Shown here: piece after piece, positions 18,424-28,000 of the stretch
Layout of the letters: the number at the start of each line of letters is the position of its first letter
How positions within the stretch are numbered: the stretch's first letter is position 1
From: SZUA-36 sp964650905
Lineage (GTDB): Bacteria > Pseudomonadota > Gammaproteobacteria > Xanthomonadales > SZUA-36
Assembly: GCA_964650905.1 (NCBI GenBank)
Contig: CAZYVH010000002.1
Span: 17,485-81,484 of the forward strand
Length of the DNA: 64,000 nt
Reading direction: 5' to 3'
Made by a program: the position numbers and the translations under genes
Notes under the pieces: model-generated
What the model was told of the DNA's origin: nothing
Seen by the model: the letters and a program-made list of their open reading frames with translations, nothing else
Databases searched by the model: none

Positions 18424-19698
18424 TTAACGTCTGCCACCACGGCGTGGACGGCTCGAACCGCGTCGCCTACCGGAGTGTTTGCTGTGCACTTTGCGTTTCG
18501 GGGCCGGCGGAATGATGATTTCCGGCATTAATTCTGGACCGGCAGTGTCCGTTTCGATGGGATAACCGATAAATTCTTCGATCTCCGGCAGATGGAAGGC
18601 ATAATTCTCACAGGCAAAACTGATGGCGTCACCACGCGCACCCAGACGTGCAGTACGGCCGATACGATGGACGTAATCGGGTGCATCCTGTGGCAGGTCA
18701 AAATTGAAAATGTGGGTTACATGGGGTATGTGTAAACCCCTGGCCGCGACATCGGTCGCCACCAGCACGTGGACATCGCCATCGCGGAACCGTTTGAGGA
18801 GTTTCTGTCTTTTTTCCTGTCGCACACTGCCCGAAATCACAGCAGCGGGAATATCATTGGCGTTGAGTGTTCGACCGACCCGGTCAGCTGCCGCACGTGT
18901 ATTGGTAAACACCATGCTGTGGCTCTCACCCAGATCACGCATCAAACCAATCAACAACGGCAGTTTTTCATTATTGGCGGGATAAAATACTTTTTGTTGC
19001 ACGTGGTCAGCCGTGACTTTTTCGGCCTCAACCCGTGTGATTTCAGGATCATTCATATGCTCGTAGGCCAACTCCATCACCCGGCGTGACAGGGTCGCGG
19101 AAAACAACAGCGACTGACGCTGATCCGGTGATGGTGTCCTGCGTAACAGGAAGCGGATATCACTGATAAACCCGAGATCGAACATACGATCAGCTTCGTC
19201 CAGCACAAGCACTTCAATCTGCTTGAGGTTATAAGCTTTCTGCTTGAGATAGTCGATCAGCCTGCCAGGTGTGCCAATCAGAACATCAACACCCTGGCGG
19301 ATGACATTACGCTGTTTTTCGTAGTCGATGCCACCATAGGCAAGACCCAGCCTGAGACCGGTATCGGCGCCCAGTGACAAGGCGTCACTGTGGATTTGCA
19401 TGGCCAACTCACGAGTGGGTGCAACCACCAGAGCCCTCGGGCTGTTGTCACCTTCAGTCTCACGGCCTTGTAAAAGACGGTTAAAGATCACCAGCAGGAA
19501 AGCCGCCGTTTTACCAGTACCTGTCTGCGCCTGGCCTGCAATATCCTTACCCCCCAGCGCATCCGGCAGGGTCAGAGACTGAATGGGTGTACAATACTCA
19601 AAATTCGTTTTTTTCAGACCGGAAAGAATTTTCGGGTGTAAATCCAGGCTTGAAAAAGCGATATCCGTTAAAGCGTTGTTAATGGTTTTCTCATTCAT
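18424..19698 (-). CDS. rhlB: DEAD-box RNA helicase RhlB
   Basis: This RNA helicase is associated with the degradosome. The 424-aa protein shows the Q motif region (YCTPIQSLTLP), AQTGTGKTAAF, DEAD box VLDEADRMFDLGF, the SAT motif and HRIGRTARLG. A basic tail (KRKVHSKHSGRRRGSSRPRRGGRR) is likely to bind RNA. Divergent placement from trxA-rho is the classical gammaproteobacterial order. The next genes on its strand are ftsEX. Confidence 0.95.
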   Translation of the reverse strand: MNEKTINNALTDIAFSSLDLHPKILSGLKKTNFEYCTPIQSLTLPDALGGKDIAGQAQTGTGKTAAFLLVIFNRLLQGRETEGDNSPRALVVAPTRELAMQIHSDALSLGADTGLRLGLAYGGIDYEKQRNVIRQGVDVLIGTPGRLIDYLKQKAYNLKQIEVLVLDEADRMFDLGFISDIRFLLRRTPSPDQRQSLLFSATLSRRVMELAYEHMNDPEITRVEAEKVTADHVQQKVFYPANNEKLPLLIGLMRDLGESHSMVFTNTRAAADRVGRTLNANDIPAAVISGSVRQEKRQKLLKRFRDGDVHVLVATDVAARGLHIPHVTHIFNFDLPQDAPDYVHRIGRTARLGARGDAISFACENYAFHLPEIEEFIGYPIETDTAGPELMPEIIIPPAPKRKVHSKHSGRRRGSSRPRRGGRR

Positions 19699-19917
19699 TA
19701 TTGAAATACTAATTTAATCCAGGCGGGTTCATTTTTTTGCAGTTGGCGATGAAATATTCATTGCCACCTTGAATTTGTCAGGCAGATAACTATATTGATA
19801 GTCTCTGGTTCCACACTTGTTGCGAGTGATTAGCCAGCAGCAATCCGAATATGGCATAGTAACTGCGCAGCCCGTCTTTAACCAGTCCGGATGCAACACA
19901 AATCTTGGAGAACGACA

Positions 19918-20244
19918 TTGAGCGAAAACATTATCCATGTCACCGATGGTGACTTCGAAACCAAGGTACTGGATGCCGATGGTCCGGTATTAATCGACTA
20001 CTGGGCCGAATGGTGTGGCCCCTGCAAAATGATCGCGCCTTTGATCCACGAAGTTGCGGATGAATACGAGGGCCGGCTGACGGTAGCCAAAATGGATATC
20101 GACAGCAATCCGAACACCCCCATGAACTACAATATCCGCGGTATCCCGACCATCATGATTTTCCGGGACGGACAGGTTCAGGCAACCAAGGTCGGCGCTG
20201 TTTCCAAAGGTATGTTGACAGCGTTCGTTGATGAAAATATCTGA
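19918..20244 (+). CDS. trxA: Thioredoxin 1
   Basis: This cytoplasmic disulfide reductase has its active site at W32-CGPC-36. TTG at 19918 gives MSENIIHVTDGDF, a 108-aa product identical in length and N-terminal pattern to E. coli TrxA, and GGAG lies 7 bases upstream. An in-frame ATG at 19891 would add a non-family extension. Ile and cis-Pro in GIPTIMIF are present. It precedes rho, as in many gammaproteobacteria. Confidence 0.97.
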   Translation: MSENIIHVTDGDFETKVLDADGPVLIDYWAEWCGPCKMIAPLIHEVADEYEGRLTVAKMDIDSNPNTPMNYNIRGIPTIMIFRDGQVQATKVGAVSKGMLTAFVDENI

Positions 20245-20561
20245 TTTTTTCCAGCCCGGTCAGTGCATAATTGACCGGGTTCACTCAAATTCTGATAAAT
20301 TAGCTGGACGTAGAACTATGAACATGCTAATTTTACCTAACCCGTCGCGGGTACTCCACTCCGGTCCGAATATCGATCAAACGCTGTCCCTTCATTGATT
20401 AGCATCAACCCGGGTCAGTAAAGTAACTGCAATGTGACACGTTCTGGGGTATGGAAAGCCGCGCATTCTGAATTACAAGCTGAAAACCTGATCCTTTAAA
20501 TCAAACCAAAGTTTACCATTCAATCTCCAGGGTACACGCCCGCCAACAAAAAGCACTCGAC
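20245..20561 (+). promoter_or_regulatory. rho: trxA-rho intergenic region, probable rho leader
   Basis: This 317-bp leader lies before rho. It begins with a hairpin (CCCGGTCA 20255-20262 paired with TGACCGGG 20272-20279) that could end or attenuate trxA transcription, but no U-tract follows. A 26-codon ORF (20318-20398) follows. In E. coli the rho leader mediates autogenous attenuation by Rho. The same role here is inferred from position and length only. Confidence 0.45.
20318..20398 (+). CDS. Possible 26-aa rho leader peptide
   Basis: ATG at 20318 opens a short frame ending at TGA 20396-20398 (MNMLILPNPSRV...). It sits where E. coli carries rhoL, but its sequence is not similar and the upstream GGA is a weak ribosome site. 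It may be a chance ORF. Confidence 0.25.
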   Translation: MNMLILPNPSRVLHSGPNIDQTLSLH

Positions 20562-21818
20562 ATGAATCTGACTGAATTAAAGCAAAAACCCATTGCAGAA
20601 TTACAAAACATTGCCAATGAAATGGGTCTGGAAGGTGCAGCCCGTTCACGCAAGCAGGACGTTATCTTCACAATCCTCAAAGCACACGCCAAAAACGGGG
20701 AAAGCATCTACGGTCAGGGTGTGCTGGAAATATTACAGGATGGCTTCGGGTTTTTGCGTTCTGCCGACAGTTCCTACCTGGCGGGACCCGATGATATTTA
20801 TGTTTCACCAAGCCAGATACGCCGTTTCAGCCTGCGAACCGGCGACATGCTTTCCGGTAAAATTCGCCCCCCCAAGGACAGTGAACGGTATTTTGCCCTG
20901 CTGAAAGTCGAGGAAATCAATTATGAATCACCTGACGCGGCCAAGAGCAAGGTTCTGTTTGAAAACCTGACACCTGAATTTCCGGTCAAACAGGCGATCC
21001 TGGAGCGCGGTAACGGTAGCACCGAGGACGTCACAGCCCGTATCATAGATTTGATTTCACCCATCGGCTTTGGCCAGCGCGGTCTGGTCGTGTCACCTCC
21101 AAAAGCCGGTAAGACCATCATGTTGCAGAATATCGCGACCAGCATCCGGGCGAACCACCGGGACTGCAAGATGATCATCCTGTTGGTTGACGAACGACCG
21201 GAAGAGGTCACGGAAATGAAGCGTTCAGTGGATGCTGAGGTCGTGTCCAGCACCTTTGATGAACCGGCGTCGCGCCATGTTCAGGTCGCCGAAATGGTCA
21301 TAGAAAGGGCCAAACGACTGGTTGAACACAAGCACGATGTCGTTATTCTGCTCGATTCAATCACACGTCTGGCACGTGCGTACAATACGGTGGCGCCATC
21401 ATCCGGGAAAGTGCTGACCGGCGGGGTGGACGCCAATGCCCTGCAGCGGCCCAAACGCTTTTTTGGCGCGGCCAGAAACGTTACCGAAGGCGGTTCCCTG
21501 ACCATTATCGCCACGGCGCTTGTTGAGACCGGTTCCAAGATGGACGAGGTCATCTATGAGGAATTCAAAGGCACCGGTAACATGGAGATCCATCTGGCGC
21601 GCAGAATTGCGGAAAAACGGGTCTACCCGGCCATTGACATTAACCGCTCAGGCACCCGCCGTGAAGAGCTGATGATTAACCAGACGCTGCTGCAAAAAGT
21701 CTGGATTCTGCGTAAGTTGCTACACCCGATGGACGAGGTTCAGGCTATTGAGTTCATGCTGGACAAGCTGAAATCAACCAAGACCAATGAAGAGTTCTTC
21801 AATTTCATGAAGCGCTAA
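20562..21818 (+). CDS. rho: Transcription termination factor Rho
   Basis: Rho is the hexameric RNA-dependent ATPase that terminates transcription. The 418-aa product begins MNLTELKQKPIAELQNIA. It has the N-terminal RNA-binding fold (GFGFLRSADSSYL), the P-loop SPPKAGKTIML, Walker B region MIILLVDERPEEVTEMKR, and Q/R-loop segments near the C-terminus. Length and order match E. coli Rho closely, with no insertion. Confidence 0.98.
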   Translation: MNLTELKQKPIAELQNIANEMGLEGAARSRKQDVIFTILKAHAKNGESIYGQGVLEILQDGFGFLRSADSSYLAGPDDIYVSPSQIRRFSLRTGDMLSGKIRPPKDSERYFALLKVEEINYESPDAAKSKVLFENLTPEFPVKQAILERGNGSTEDVTARIIDLISPIGFGQRGLVVSPPKAGKTIMLQNIATSIRANHRDCKMIILLVDERPEEVTEMKRSVDAEVVSSTFDEPASRHVQVAEMVIERAKRLVEHKHDVVILLDSITRLARAYNTVAPSSGKVLTGGVDANALQRPKRFFGAARNVTEGGSLTIIATALVETGSKMDEVIYEEFKGTGNMEIHLARRIAEKRVYPAIDINRSGTRREELMINQTLLQKVWILRKLLHPMDEVQAIEFMLDKLKSTKTNEEFFNFMKR

Positions 21819-21838
21819 GGTTGCGCAGGGGGGCCGCA

Positions 21839-21909
21839 GGGGTCAGATTCAAATGCGGTACACAGCGACCATGAATCACACACAGTTGTACGCATTTGAG
21901 TCCGACCCC
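21839..21909. repeat. Inverted repeat with GGGGTC ends between rho and mdh
   Basis: The left arm (21839-21862, GGGGTCAGATTCAAATGCG...) and right arm (21887-21909, ending in GACCCC) are near-perfect inverted copies with three mismatches or indels. GGGGTCxGAxTCAAATG-type ends are characteristic of REP-like sequences moved by REP-associated tyrosine transposases. It fills the gap between the convergent rho and mdh genes and may also act as a bidirectional transcription barrier. Confidence 0.7.
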
Positions 21910-21924
21910 GGGTTGGAAAAGAAC

Positions 21925-22905
21925 TCAGGCCAGCAGATCTTCCACAGCTTTCCTTTCCTCACGCAGTTCAGCGGCGGTGGCATCCATACGGCCACGGCTG
22001 AATTCATCGATTGACAGACCCTGGACGATTTCATAGTCGCCCGCGCGGCATACGCAGGGGTAAGAATAGATAACACCGGACTCGATACCATAGCTGCCGT
22101 CAGCCGGCACCGCCATGGAAACCCAGTCGCCTTCCGGTGTACCCAGCGCCCAGCTCGCCATATGATCAATCGCAGCCGCGGCAGCCGATGCGGCACTGGA
22201 TGCGCCACGCGCCTTGATGATCGCAGCACCGCGCTGCTGGACCGTCGGTATAAACACCTCACGGTACCAGTCCTGGGCAATCAGATCGGTGGCGTTGTGA
22301 GTATCGATCTCGGCATACGAGATGTCGGGATACTGGGTTGAGGAATGATTACCCCAGATGACCATCTTGCGAATCAGACTGTGGTGTATACCGGTTTTTT
22401 CCGCCAGTTGTGCCTTGGACCGGTTGTGGTCGAGGCGGGTCATGGCAGTGAAATTGCGCGGCTTGAGATCGGGCGCGTGCGCCTGTGCAATCAAGGCGTT
22501 GGTATTCGCAGGGTTACCCACGACCAGCACCTTGATATCACGACTGGCATGGGTATTCATCGCCTCACCCTGCGGTCCAAAAATCCTGCCATTGGCCGTC
22601 AACAGGTCGGAACGCTCCATGCCAGGGCCACGTGGCCTGGCGCCGACCAGCAATGCATAGTCTGCGTCCTTGAATGCAACGTTGGCGTCATCGCTAAAGA
22701 CGACGTCCTGCAACAGCGGGAATGCAGCATCTTTTAGCTCCATGACAACGCCTTCCAGCGCTCCCATCGCCGGGGTGATTTCCAGTAATTGCAAGACGAT
22801 GGGCTGGTCTTCACCGAGCATGTCACCGGCGGCGATTCTGAAGCACAACTGGTAGCCGATCTGACCGGCCGCACCGGTGATCGCAACTCTGACTGCTTGT
22901 TTCAT
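21925..22905 (-). CDS. mdh: Malate dehydrogenase (NAD-dependent)
   Basis: This TCA-cycle enzyme interconverts malate and oxaloacetate. The start is ATG 22905 with GGAG 7 bases upstream; an upstream in-frame codon at 22920 lacks this. The 326-aa product has the NAD fingerprint GAAGQIGYQL and the mobile substrate loop with arginines (ARPRGPGMERSDLL). Arg/Asp TRLDHNR and the catalytic histidine in WGNHSSTQYPD are also present. It is the cytosolic-type MDH group rather than the E. coli-type. Confidence 0.96.
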   Translation of the reverse strand: MKQAVRVAITGAAGQIGYQLCFRIAAGDMLGEDQPIVLQLLEITPAMGALEGVVMELKDAAFPLLQDVVFSDDANVAFKDADYALLVGARPRGPGMERSDLLTANGRIFGPQGEAMNTHASRDIKVLVVGNPANTNALIAQAHAPDLKPRNFTAMTRLDHNRSKAQLAEKTGIHHSLIRKMVIWGNHSSTQYPDISYAEIDTHNATDLIAQDWYREVFIPTVQQRGAAIIKARGASSAASAAAAAIDHMASWALGTPEGDWVSMAVPADGSYGIESGVIYSYPCVCRAGDYEIVQGLSIDEFSRGRMDATAAELREERKAVEDLLA

Positions 22906-23070
22906 TGTACGCTCCTTCAAGCGGGTTGAGGGGTGTCAGTCGGTGGTCAAAAAGACTTGTTATCAACACCCTGAATGATCTGTATCATTGTACCCGAAAA
23001 CCATTCCTGGGAGTCACGTGAAAGCGGGCAAAATACAACGTTTTTCAAGCGCTGTATGATCCATGTCATT

Positions 23071-24183
23071 ATGAAAATAATCGCCGATGAAAATATGCCC
23101 CTGCTGAACGAAACGTTTGGCAACCATGGTGAACTGTTGTGCCTCAGGGGCCACGACATCAAACGCACAGACCTGATCGGTGCGGATGTCTTGCTGGTGC
23201 GTTCGGTCACCCGGGTCAATCCAGCGCTTTTAGACGGCACTGGTGTACGTTTTGTGGGTAGCGCAACTATCGGCACCGATCACCTCGATCTTGACTGGCT
23301 CAGTGCCAATGCTATCGCCTGGGCGCACGCACCCGCCTGTAATGCCGATGCCGCCGCACAATATACACTGGCGATGATGTGGCTGGCCTGTGAACGGCTC
23401 GGTCAGGATTTTATGCAACAGACTGTGGGTATTGTAGGACGTGGCAATGTGGGTAGCCGCCTCGAACGCCTGCTTAAGGCCCTGGGTATCGCCGTGCTTG
23501 CCTGCGACCCACCGCTTGAAGATGCGGGTCAGCTCGGGCTGGTGAACATGGCACGCATCTCAAAGAGCAACATCATCAGCCTGCATGTCCCATTGACCAC
23601 GGGTGGAAACTACCCGACCCGGTGCTTGTTTGACCACCGGCGCCTGGCGCAACTCGAGCCCGGCGCGCTACTGGTGAATGCCGCCCGCGGTGGCGTGGTC
23701 AATGCAGATGCATTGCTGGCAGAACTTGAGACCGGACGACTGCACGCTGCACTGGATGTGTGGCCCGATGAACCGTTGATCGCTACCGGGCTGCTCGACG
23801 CCGCCTGCGTTGCGACGCCCCACGTGGCCGGCTACAGCGCGGAAGGTAAGCAGGCGGGTACCCGCATGATCTACCATGCTTTTTGTAAGGCTTTATCATT
23901 GCAGCCCGTGGTCCCGTCAGCGCCTGCACAAGCAAACATTAAACCTGTATTTTCCGCCACGATGACAGCTTTTGAGCGCCTGAAACTGGCCATTCAAACC
24001 GCTTGCCCGGTGAGCCGTGACGATGCCGCGCTGCGTGTTGAATGCCGCCTGCACCCAAAAAACGGCCAGGTACACATTGACAGGCTACGCGCCAACTACC
24101 CGGCACGTCACGAATTTAGAGCATATCATCTTCCCGCGTGTGCGGACCCGGACCTCACAGAGCTTGGTTTTCAGCTTTACTGA
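23071..24183 (+). CDS. pdxB: Erythronate-4-phosphate dehydrogenase
   Basis: PdxB oxidises 4-phosphoerythronate in pyridoxal phosphate synthesis. ATG at 23071 gives MKIIADENMPLLNETFG, the family N-terminus (370 aa; E. coli 378). The NAD motif GIVGRGNVGSRLE, the arginine region NAARGGVVN and the catalytic histidine segment ATPHVAGYSAEGK are present, with the PdxB-specific dimerisation tail. It is divergent from mdh with about 165 bp between starts. Confidence 0.95.
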   Translation: MKIIADENMPLLNETFGNHGELLCLRGHDIKRTDLIGADVLLVRSVTRVNPALLDGTGVRFVGSATIGTDHLDLDWLSANAIAWAHAPACNADAAAQYTLAMMWLACERLGQDFMQQTVGIVGRGNVGSRLERLLKALGIAVLACDPPLEDAGQLGLVNMARISKSNIISLHVPLTTGGNYPTRCLFDHRRLAQLEPGALLVNAARGGVVNADALLAELETGRLHAALDVWPDEPLIATGLLDAACVATPHVAGYSAEGKQAGTRMIYHAFCKALSLQPVVPSAPAQANIKPVFSATMTAFERLKLAIQTACPVSRDDAALRVECRLHPKNGQVHIDRLRANYPARHEFRAYHLPACADPDLTELGFQLY

Positions 24184-24261
24184 ATTTTTGTTTTTTTAAA
24201 AAAAACATTGTGTTGCAAGGTCAAACCGTGTACCTTGCGCGCGCCTGACGTTGGAATAGCC

Positions 24262-26103
24262 GTGATTGAGAAACTCCGAAATATTGCCATTATCGCCCAT
24301 GTAGATCATGGCAAGACCACACTGGTTGACCAACTGTTGCAACAGTCGGGTACGCTCGGGGAACGGGCCGCCACGCCTGACCGGGTCATGGATTCCAACG
24401 ACCTGGAAAAGGAACGCGGTATTACGATCCTGTCCAAGAATACGGCCATCAACTGGTCGCAGGGTAATACGCAATACCGTATCAATATTGTCGACACACC
24501 TGGCCACGCCGATTTTGGTGGTGAGGTCGAACGTATCCTCAGCATGGTGGATTCCGTGTTGCTGCTGGTCGATGCGGTTGACGGCCCCATGCCGCAAACC
24601 CGTTTTGTCACCCAGAAGGCCTTTGAAATGGGCTTCAGACCGGTCGTTGTGATCAACAAGGTTGACCGTGATGGCGCCCGGGCGCACTGGGTCCTGGATC
24701 AGACGTTTGAACTGTTTGACAAGCTCGGCGCCAGCGACGAGCAACTTGATTTCCCAGTGGTTTATGCATCCGCACTCAAGGGATATGCGGGTATGGAAGA
24801 CAGTGTGGACTGCGGTGATATGACGCCGCTGTTTGAGACCATTGTCAGAGAGGTCAAGGCACCGGACGTTGACCAGGAAGGCCCGTTCCAGATGCGTATT
24901 TCCACGCTGGACTACAATACCTATGTTGGCGTCATTGGCATTGGCCGGGTCCAGCGAGGCAACGTCAAACCCAACCAGAGGATTACCGTCATCAACCGCT
25001 ACGGTGACGAGCACAACGCCCGGGTTTTGCAGGTACTGGGATTTCACGGTCTGGAACGCGTGGAGACACCGGTCGCAAACGCCGGCGATATCATCGCGGT
25101 GACGGGGGTTGAAAACCTGCGTATATCGGACACACTGTGTGACCGTGAACGGCTTGAAGCGCTACCACCGCTGACGGTGGACGAGCCGACCATCAGTATG
25201 ACCTTCAGGGTCAACAAGTCACCCTTCGCCGGGCGCGAGGGCAAGTACCTGACCAGCCGACAGTTGCGCGAACGGTTGTTACGCGAAGCCAGCCACAACG
25301 TGGCCCTGCGGATTGAAGAAACGGCCGATGCCGAGAAGTTCCGCGTTTCTGGGCGTGGTGAACTGCACCTTTCCATCCTCATTGAAACCATGCGCAGGGA
25401 GGGCTACGAGATGGCCATATCCAGGCCGGAAGTGATCCTCCAATCAGACAACAAACAGACCACCGAACCCTATGAGACGCTGGTCGTTGACCTCGAGGCC
25501 GACTACCAGGGCGCGGTTATGGAACGCCTTGGCGAGCGCCGTGGCATGCTGCAGGACATGCAACCCGACGGCAAGGGCCGTATCCGTATGGACTACATCA
25601 TCCCGGCACGCGGTCTGATCGGCTTCCAGTCCGAATTTCGCACTGTCACGGCCGGAACCGGTCTCATGTTCCATACCTTTGAGCATTACGGTCCTTACAA
25701 TCCCACACCGATCAGCACCCGGAACAATGGCGTGCTTATTTCAAACAGCACGGGCAAAGCTGTGGCCTACGCCCTGTACAACCTGCAGGAACGCGGTCGC
25801 ATGATCATCGAGGCCGGTGTGGATGTTTACGAAGGTGAGATCATCGGTCTGCACAACCGTGGCAACGACCTGACGGTAAACCCACTCAAGGCGAAGCAAC
25901 TGACCAATATCCGCACCGTGATCAAGGACGACAACGTATTGCTGGCCGCGCCCCAGATCCTGACGCTGGAGCAGGCCCTGGAGTTCATCCAGGATGATGA
26001 ACTGGTTGAAGTCACACCAGAAACCATCCGCATCCGCAAACTCCACCTGAAGGAGCACGAGCGCAAGACCGCCAACCGGGCAGCCAGTAAACTGCAGACC
26101 TGA
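24262..26103 (+). CDS. typA: Ribosome-associated GTPase TypA/BipA
   Basis: This translational GTPase helps 50S assembly and stress or cold adaptation. GTG at 24262 gives MIEKLRNIAIIAHVDHGKT, matching the E. coli N-terminus; the longer ATG frame at 24208 is not family-like. The G1 (AHVDHGKT), G3 (DTPGHADF) and G4 (NKVD) motifs are intact, followed by the EF-G-like domains and the BipA C-terminal domain. The product is 613 aa. Confidence 0.97.
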   Translation: MIEKLRNIAIIAHVDHGKTTLVDQLLQQSGTLGERAATPDRVMDSNDLEKERGITILSKNTAINWSQGNTQYRINIVDTPGHADFGGEVERILSMVDSVLLLVDAVDGPMPQTRFVTQKAFEMGFRPVVVINKVDRDGARAHWVLDQTFELFDKLGASDEQLDFPVVYASALKGYAGMEDSVDCGDMTPLFETIVREVKAPDVDQEGPFQMRISTLDYNTYVGVIGIGRVQRGNVKPNQRITVINRYGDEHNARVLQVLGFHGLERVETPVANAGDIIAVTGVENLRISDTLCDRERLEALPPLTVDEPTISMTFRVNKSPFAGREGKYLTSRQLRERLLREASHNVALRIEETADAEKFRVSGRGELHLSILIETMRREGYEMAISRPEVILQSDNKQTTEPYETLVVDLEADYQGAVMERLGERRGMLQDMQPDGKGRIRMDYIIPARGLIGFQSEFRTVTAGTGLMFHTFEHYGPYNPTPISTRNNGVLISNSTGKAVAYALYNLQERGRMIIEAGVDVYEGEIIGLHNRGNDLTVNPLKAKQLTNIRTVIKDDNVLLAAPQILTLEQALEFIQDDELVEVTPETIRIRKLHLKEHERKTANRAASKLQT

Positions 26104-26149
26104 GAAAAGTATCCAGCCGCGCACCCGAACACAACGTGGCACATTGCAG

Positions 26150-28000
26150 CTATGACCCGTTCCTGAGCTCCTGTCCCAGCAGACTTTGCAGTCGTTTGGC
26201 CTGGCGTTTGCCAAAAACAGCTTCAGCAACAATATCAAACTGTTCCGGCAACGCCGTTTCCAGTTCAATACCCAGACGCGTGATGTGTCCGCGACGTGCC
26301 AGCAACAGGGTGGTTTTTTCGCCGGGTCGAAAAACACCCAGCATCGCTGTCAGTGTGCGGGTCGTTACCCGCTCATCACCAATTGCCAACAGCTCATCAC
26401 CGGGCAGGATACCCGCGCTCGAACCGGCGCTACCGGCCAACACCGACTTGACGATGAGACCCGGCCGGGCCTTATCCCAAACGACGCCAATGCCGCTTTG
26501 TGGTGGCTGATCCTCAGCCTGATCCCTATTTTTTGGCCCATGGCGGTCAAGTTGCAGCCCATACCAGGCCAGCGCAGCATCGACATCAGGGTCGGTGGCC
26601 GTCAGCAGCAGGGGTTTGAGATAATCTGCGGCCTTCGACCCGCCGAGATTTGTAACAACGCTGATAAATGCGTCTTCCGGATAAGGCTTGTCTGCGTATA
26701 AGCGGTACATTTGGCGCATGACATCATCCAGACTCTTGCGGCCCCGGGTGGTTTTTCTCAGGTAGGTATCGAGCACAAAACCGATCACGGCGCCCTTGGT
26801 GTAGTAACTGATGGTGCTATTGACGGAGTTGGCATTGGGCCGGTAATGACGTATCCAGGTATCCAGGGATGCCTCGGTTAACGGGCGTAGTTTTCTACCC
26901 GGCGTGGTTTCAAGCCGGTAGATGTCCCGCGCGAGCAACTCCATGTATTCTGCCGGGGTGATCAGCCTGGCGCGTGACAGCAGCAGATTATCGTAATAGC
27001 TCGTCAGCCCTTCTGCCAACCATAGTTGGGTAGAATATTGCTCGTGTTGGAAGTCGGTCTGCGCCAGCGCTGCCGGGCGCATGCGGCGCACGTTCCAGGC
27101 GTGGAAAAACTCGTGGGATATCACCCCCAGCCATTGGATATAGTGGTCGCGAACCCGCATTTGCCGGCGGCCCGTCATGATCACCGTTGAGTGGTCGTGC
27201 TCCAGACCACCGCGGCCATCAACGGCAAAGTTCAGAAACCAGTAAGGCCGCTGTAAGGGGTTAAGCTGCCAGAACTTTTGCGTTTGAGTCACAATCTTTT
27301 CAACATCACGGCTCGCTTGCTCGCCATCCCACAGACCGTTTTCACCGACGTTCAGAAAAGCATATGGTTGACCGCGAACGCTGAAATATCTGACCGGCGA
27401 GGTCGTGATCACGATGGGATTATCTACCAGTTCATCATAGCCCTTCGCCGTGAACGATTTGTCATCATCGGCGAGCGGCAGTGCGGAATAAATACTTCCA
27501 CGCCCGGATGGCACCGGCACACTGACCCGTTGAGCCATGTTGCGGGTCGCTGCCGTGTAGAGAAATACGGATGCGCCATTGATAAGCGTAAACGCCCTGC
27601 TTGCCCAACTGCCACTGACATTGATAGCCGGTGTGTACACCTGGTATTTAACCACCAGCGTAGCAACACCATCGGTATTGACCTGCCAGCGGTCCTTGGC
27701 GGATTTGTGCAGCTGCAAAACACGGCCATCACCATCCGTCGCGCTGATACGGTCCACGTTGGCGGCAAAGTCCCTGATCCGGTATGAACCCGGCGTCCAT
27801 TCAGGCATGAGCAACTCTGTGACCGCCCCATCTACCGGAAACTGGCTGCGAACATCAATCAACTGCTCACGCGCGGCCGGGAAACTTAAGCTATGCTCAA
27901 CCGATTGTGCCGCCAGAGCGATGCTGGACCCGAATAATGCAAATACGAGGTAAAACACAGCTTGCCATGGACAAACCGGTCTCTTCACACCCTCAGGCAT
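26150..28000 (-). CDS. Exported M61-family (glycyl aminopeptidase-like) metallopeptidase with PDZ domain
   Basis: ATG at 28000 gives a 616-aa protein with a signal peptide (AVFYLVFALFGSSIALA, cleavage near residue 30). The M61 N-terminal domain carries MPEWTPGSYRIRDFA. The zinc motif HEFFH at 296-300 is followed by the distal glutamate region (LAEGLTSYYD). The C-terminal 100 residues resemble a PDZ domain (GLIVKSVLAGSAGSSAGILPGDELLAI). M61 enzymes cleave N-terminal glycine or acidic residues in the periplasm. The start overlaps the DAHP synthase stop by 8 bp, so the two are probably cotranscribed. Confidence 0.92.
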   Translation of the reverse strand: MPEGVKRPVCPWQAVFYLVFALFGSSIALAAQSVEHSLSFPAAREQLIDVRSQFPVDGAVTELLMPEWTPGSYRIRDFAANVDRISATDGDGRVLQLHKSAKDRWQVNTDGVATLVVKYQVYTPAINVSGSWASRAFTLINGASVFLYTAATRNMAQRVSVPVPSGRGSIYSALPLADDDKSFTAKGYDELVDNPIVITTSPVRYFSVRGQPYAFLNVGENGLWDGEQASRDVEKIVTQTQKFWQLNPLQRPYWFLNFAVDGRGGLEHDHSTVIMTGRRQMRVRDHYIQWLGVISHEFFHAWNVRRMRPAALAQTDFQHEQYSTQLWLAEGLTSYYDNLLLSRARLITPAEYMELLARDIYRLETTPGRKLRPLTEASLDTWIRHYRPNANSVNSTISYYTKGAVIGFVLDTYLRKTTRGRKSLDDVMRQMYRLYADKPYPEDAFISVVTNLGGSKAADYLKPLLLTATDPDVDAALAWYGLQLDRHGPKNRDQAEDQPPQSGIGVVWDKARPGLIVKSVLAGSAGSSAGILPGDELLAIGDERVTTRTLTAMLGVFRPGEKTTLLLARRGHITRLGIELETALPEQFDIVAEAVFGKRQAKRLQSLLGQELRNGS

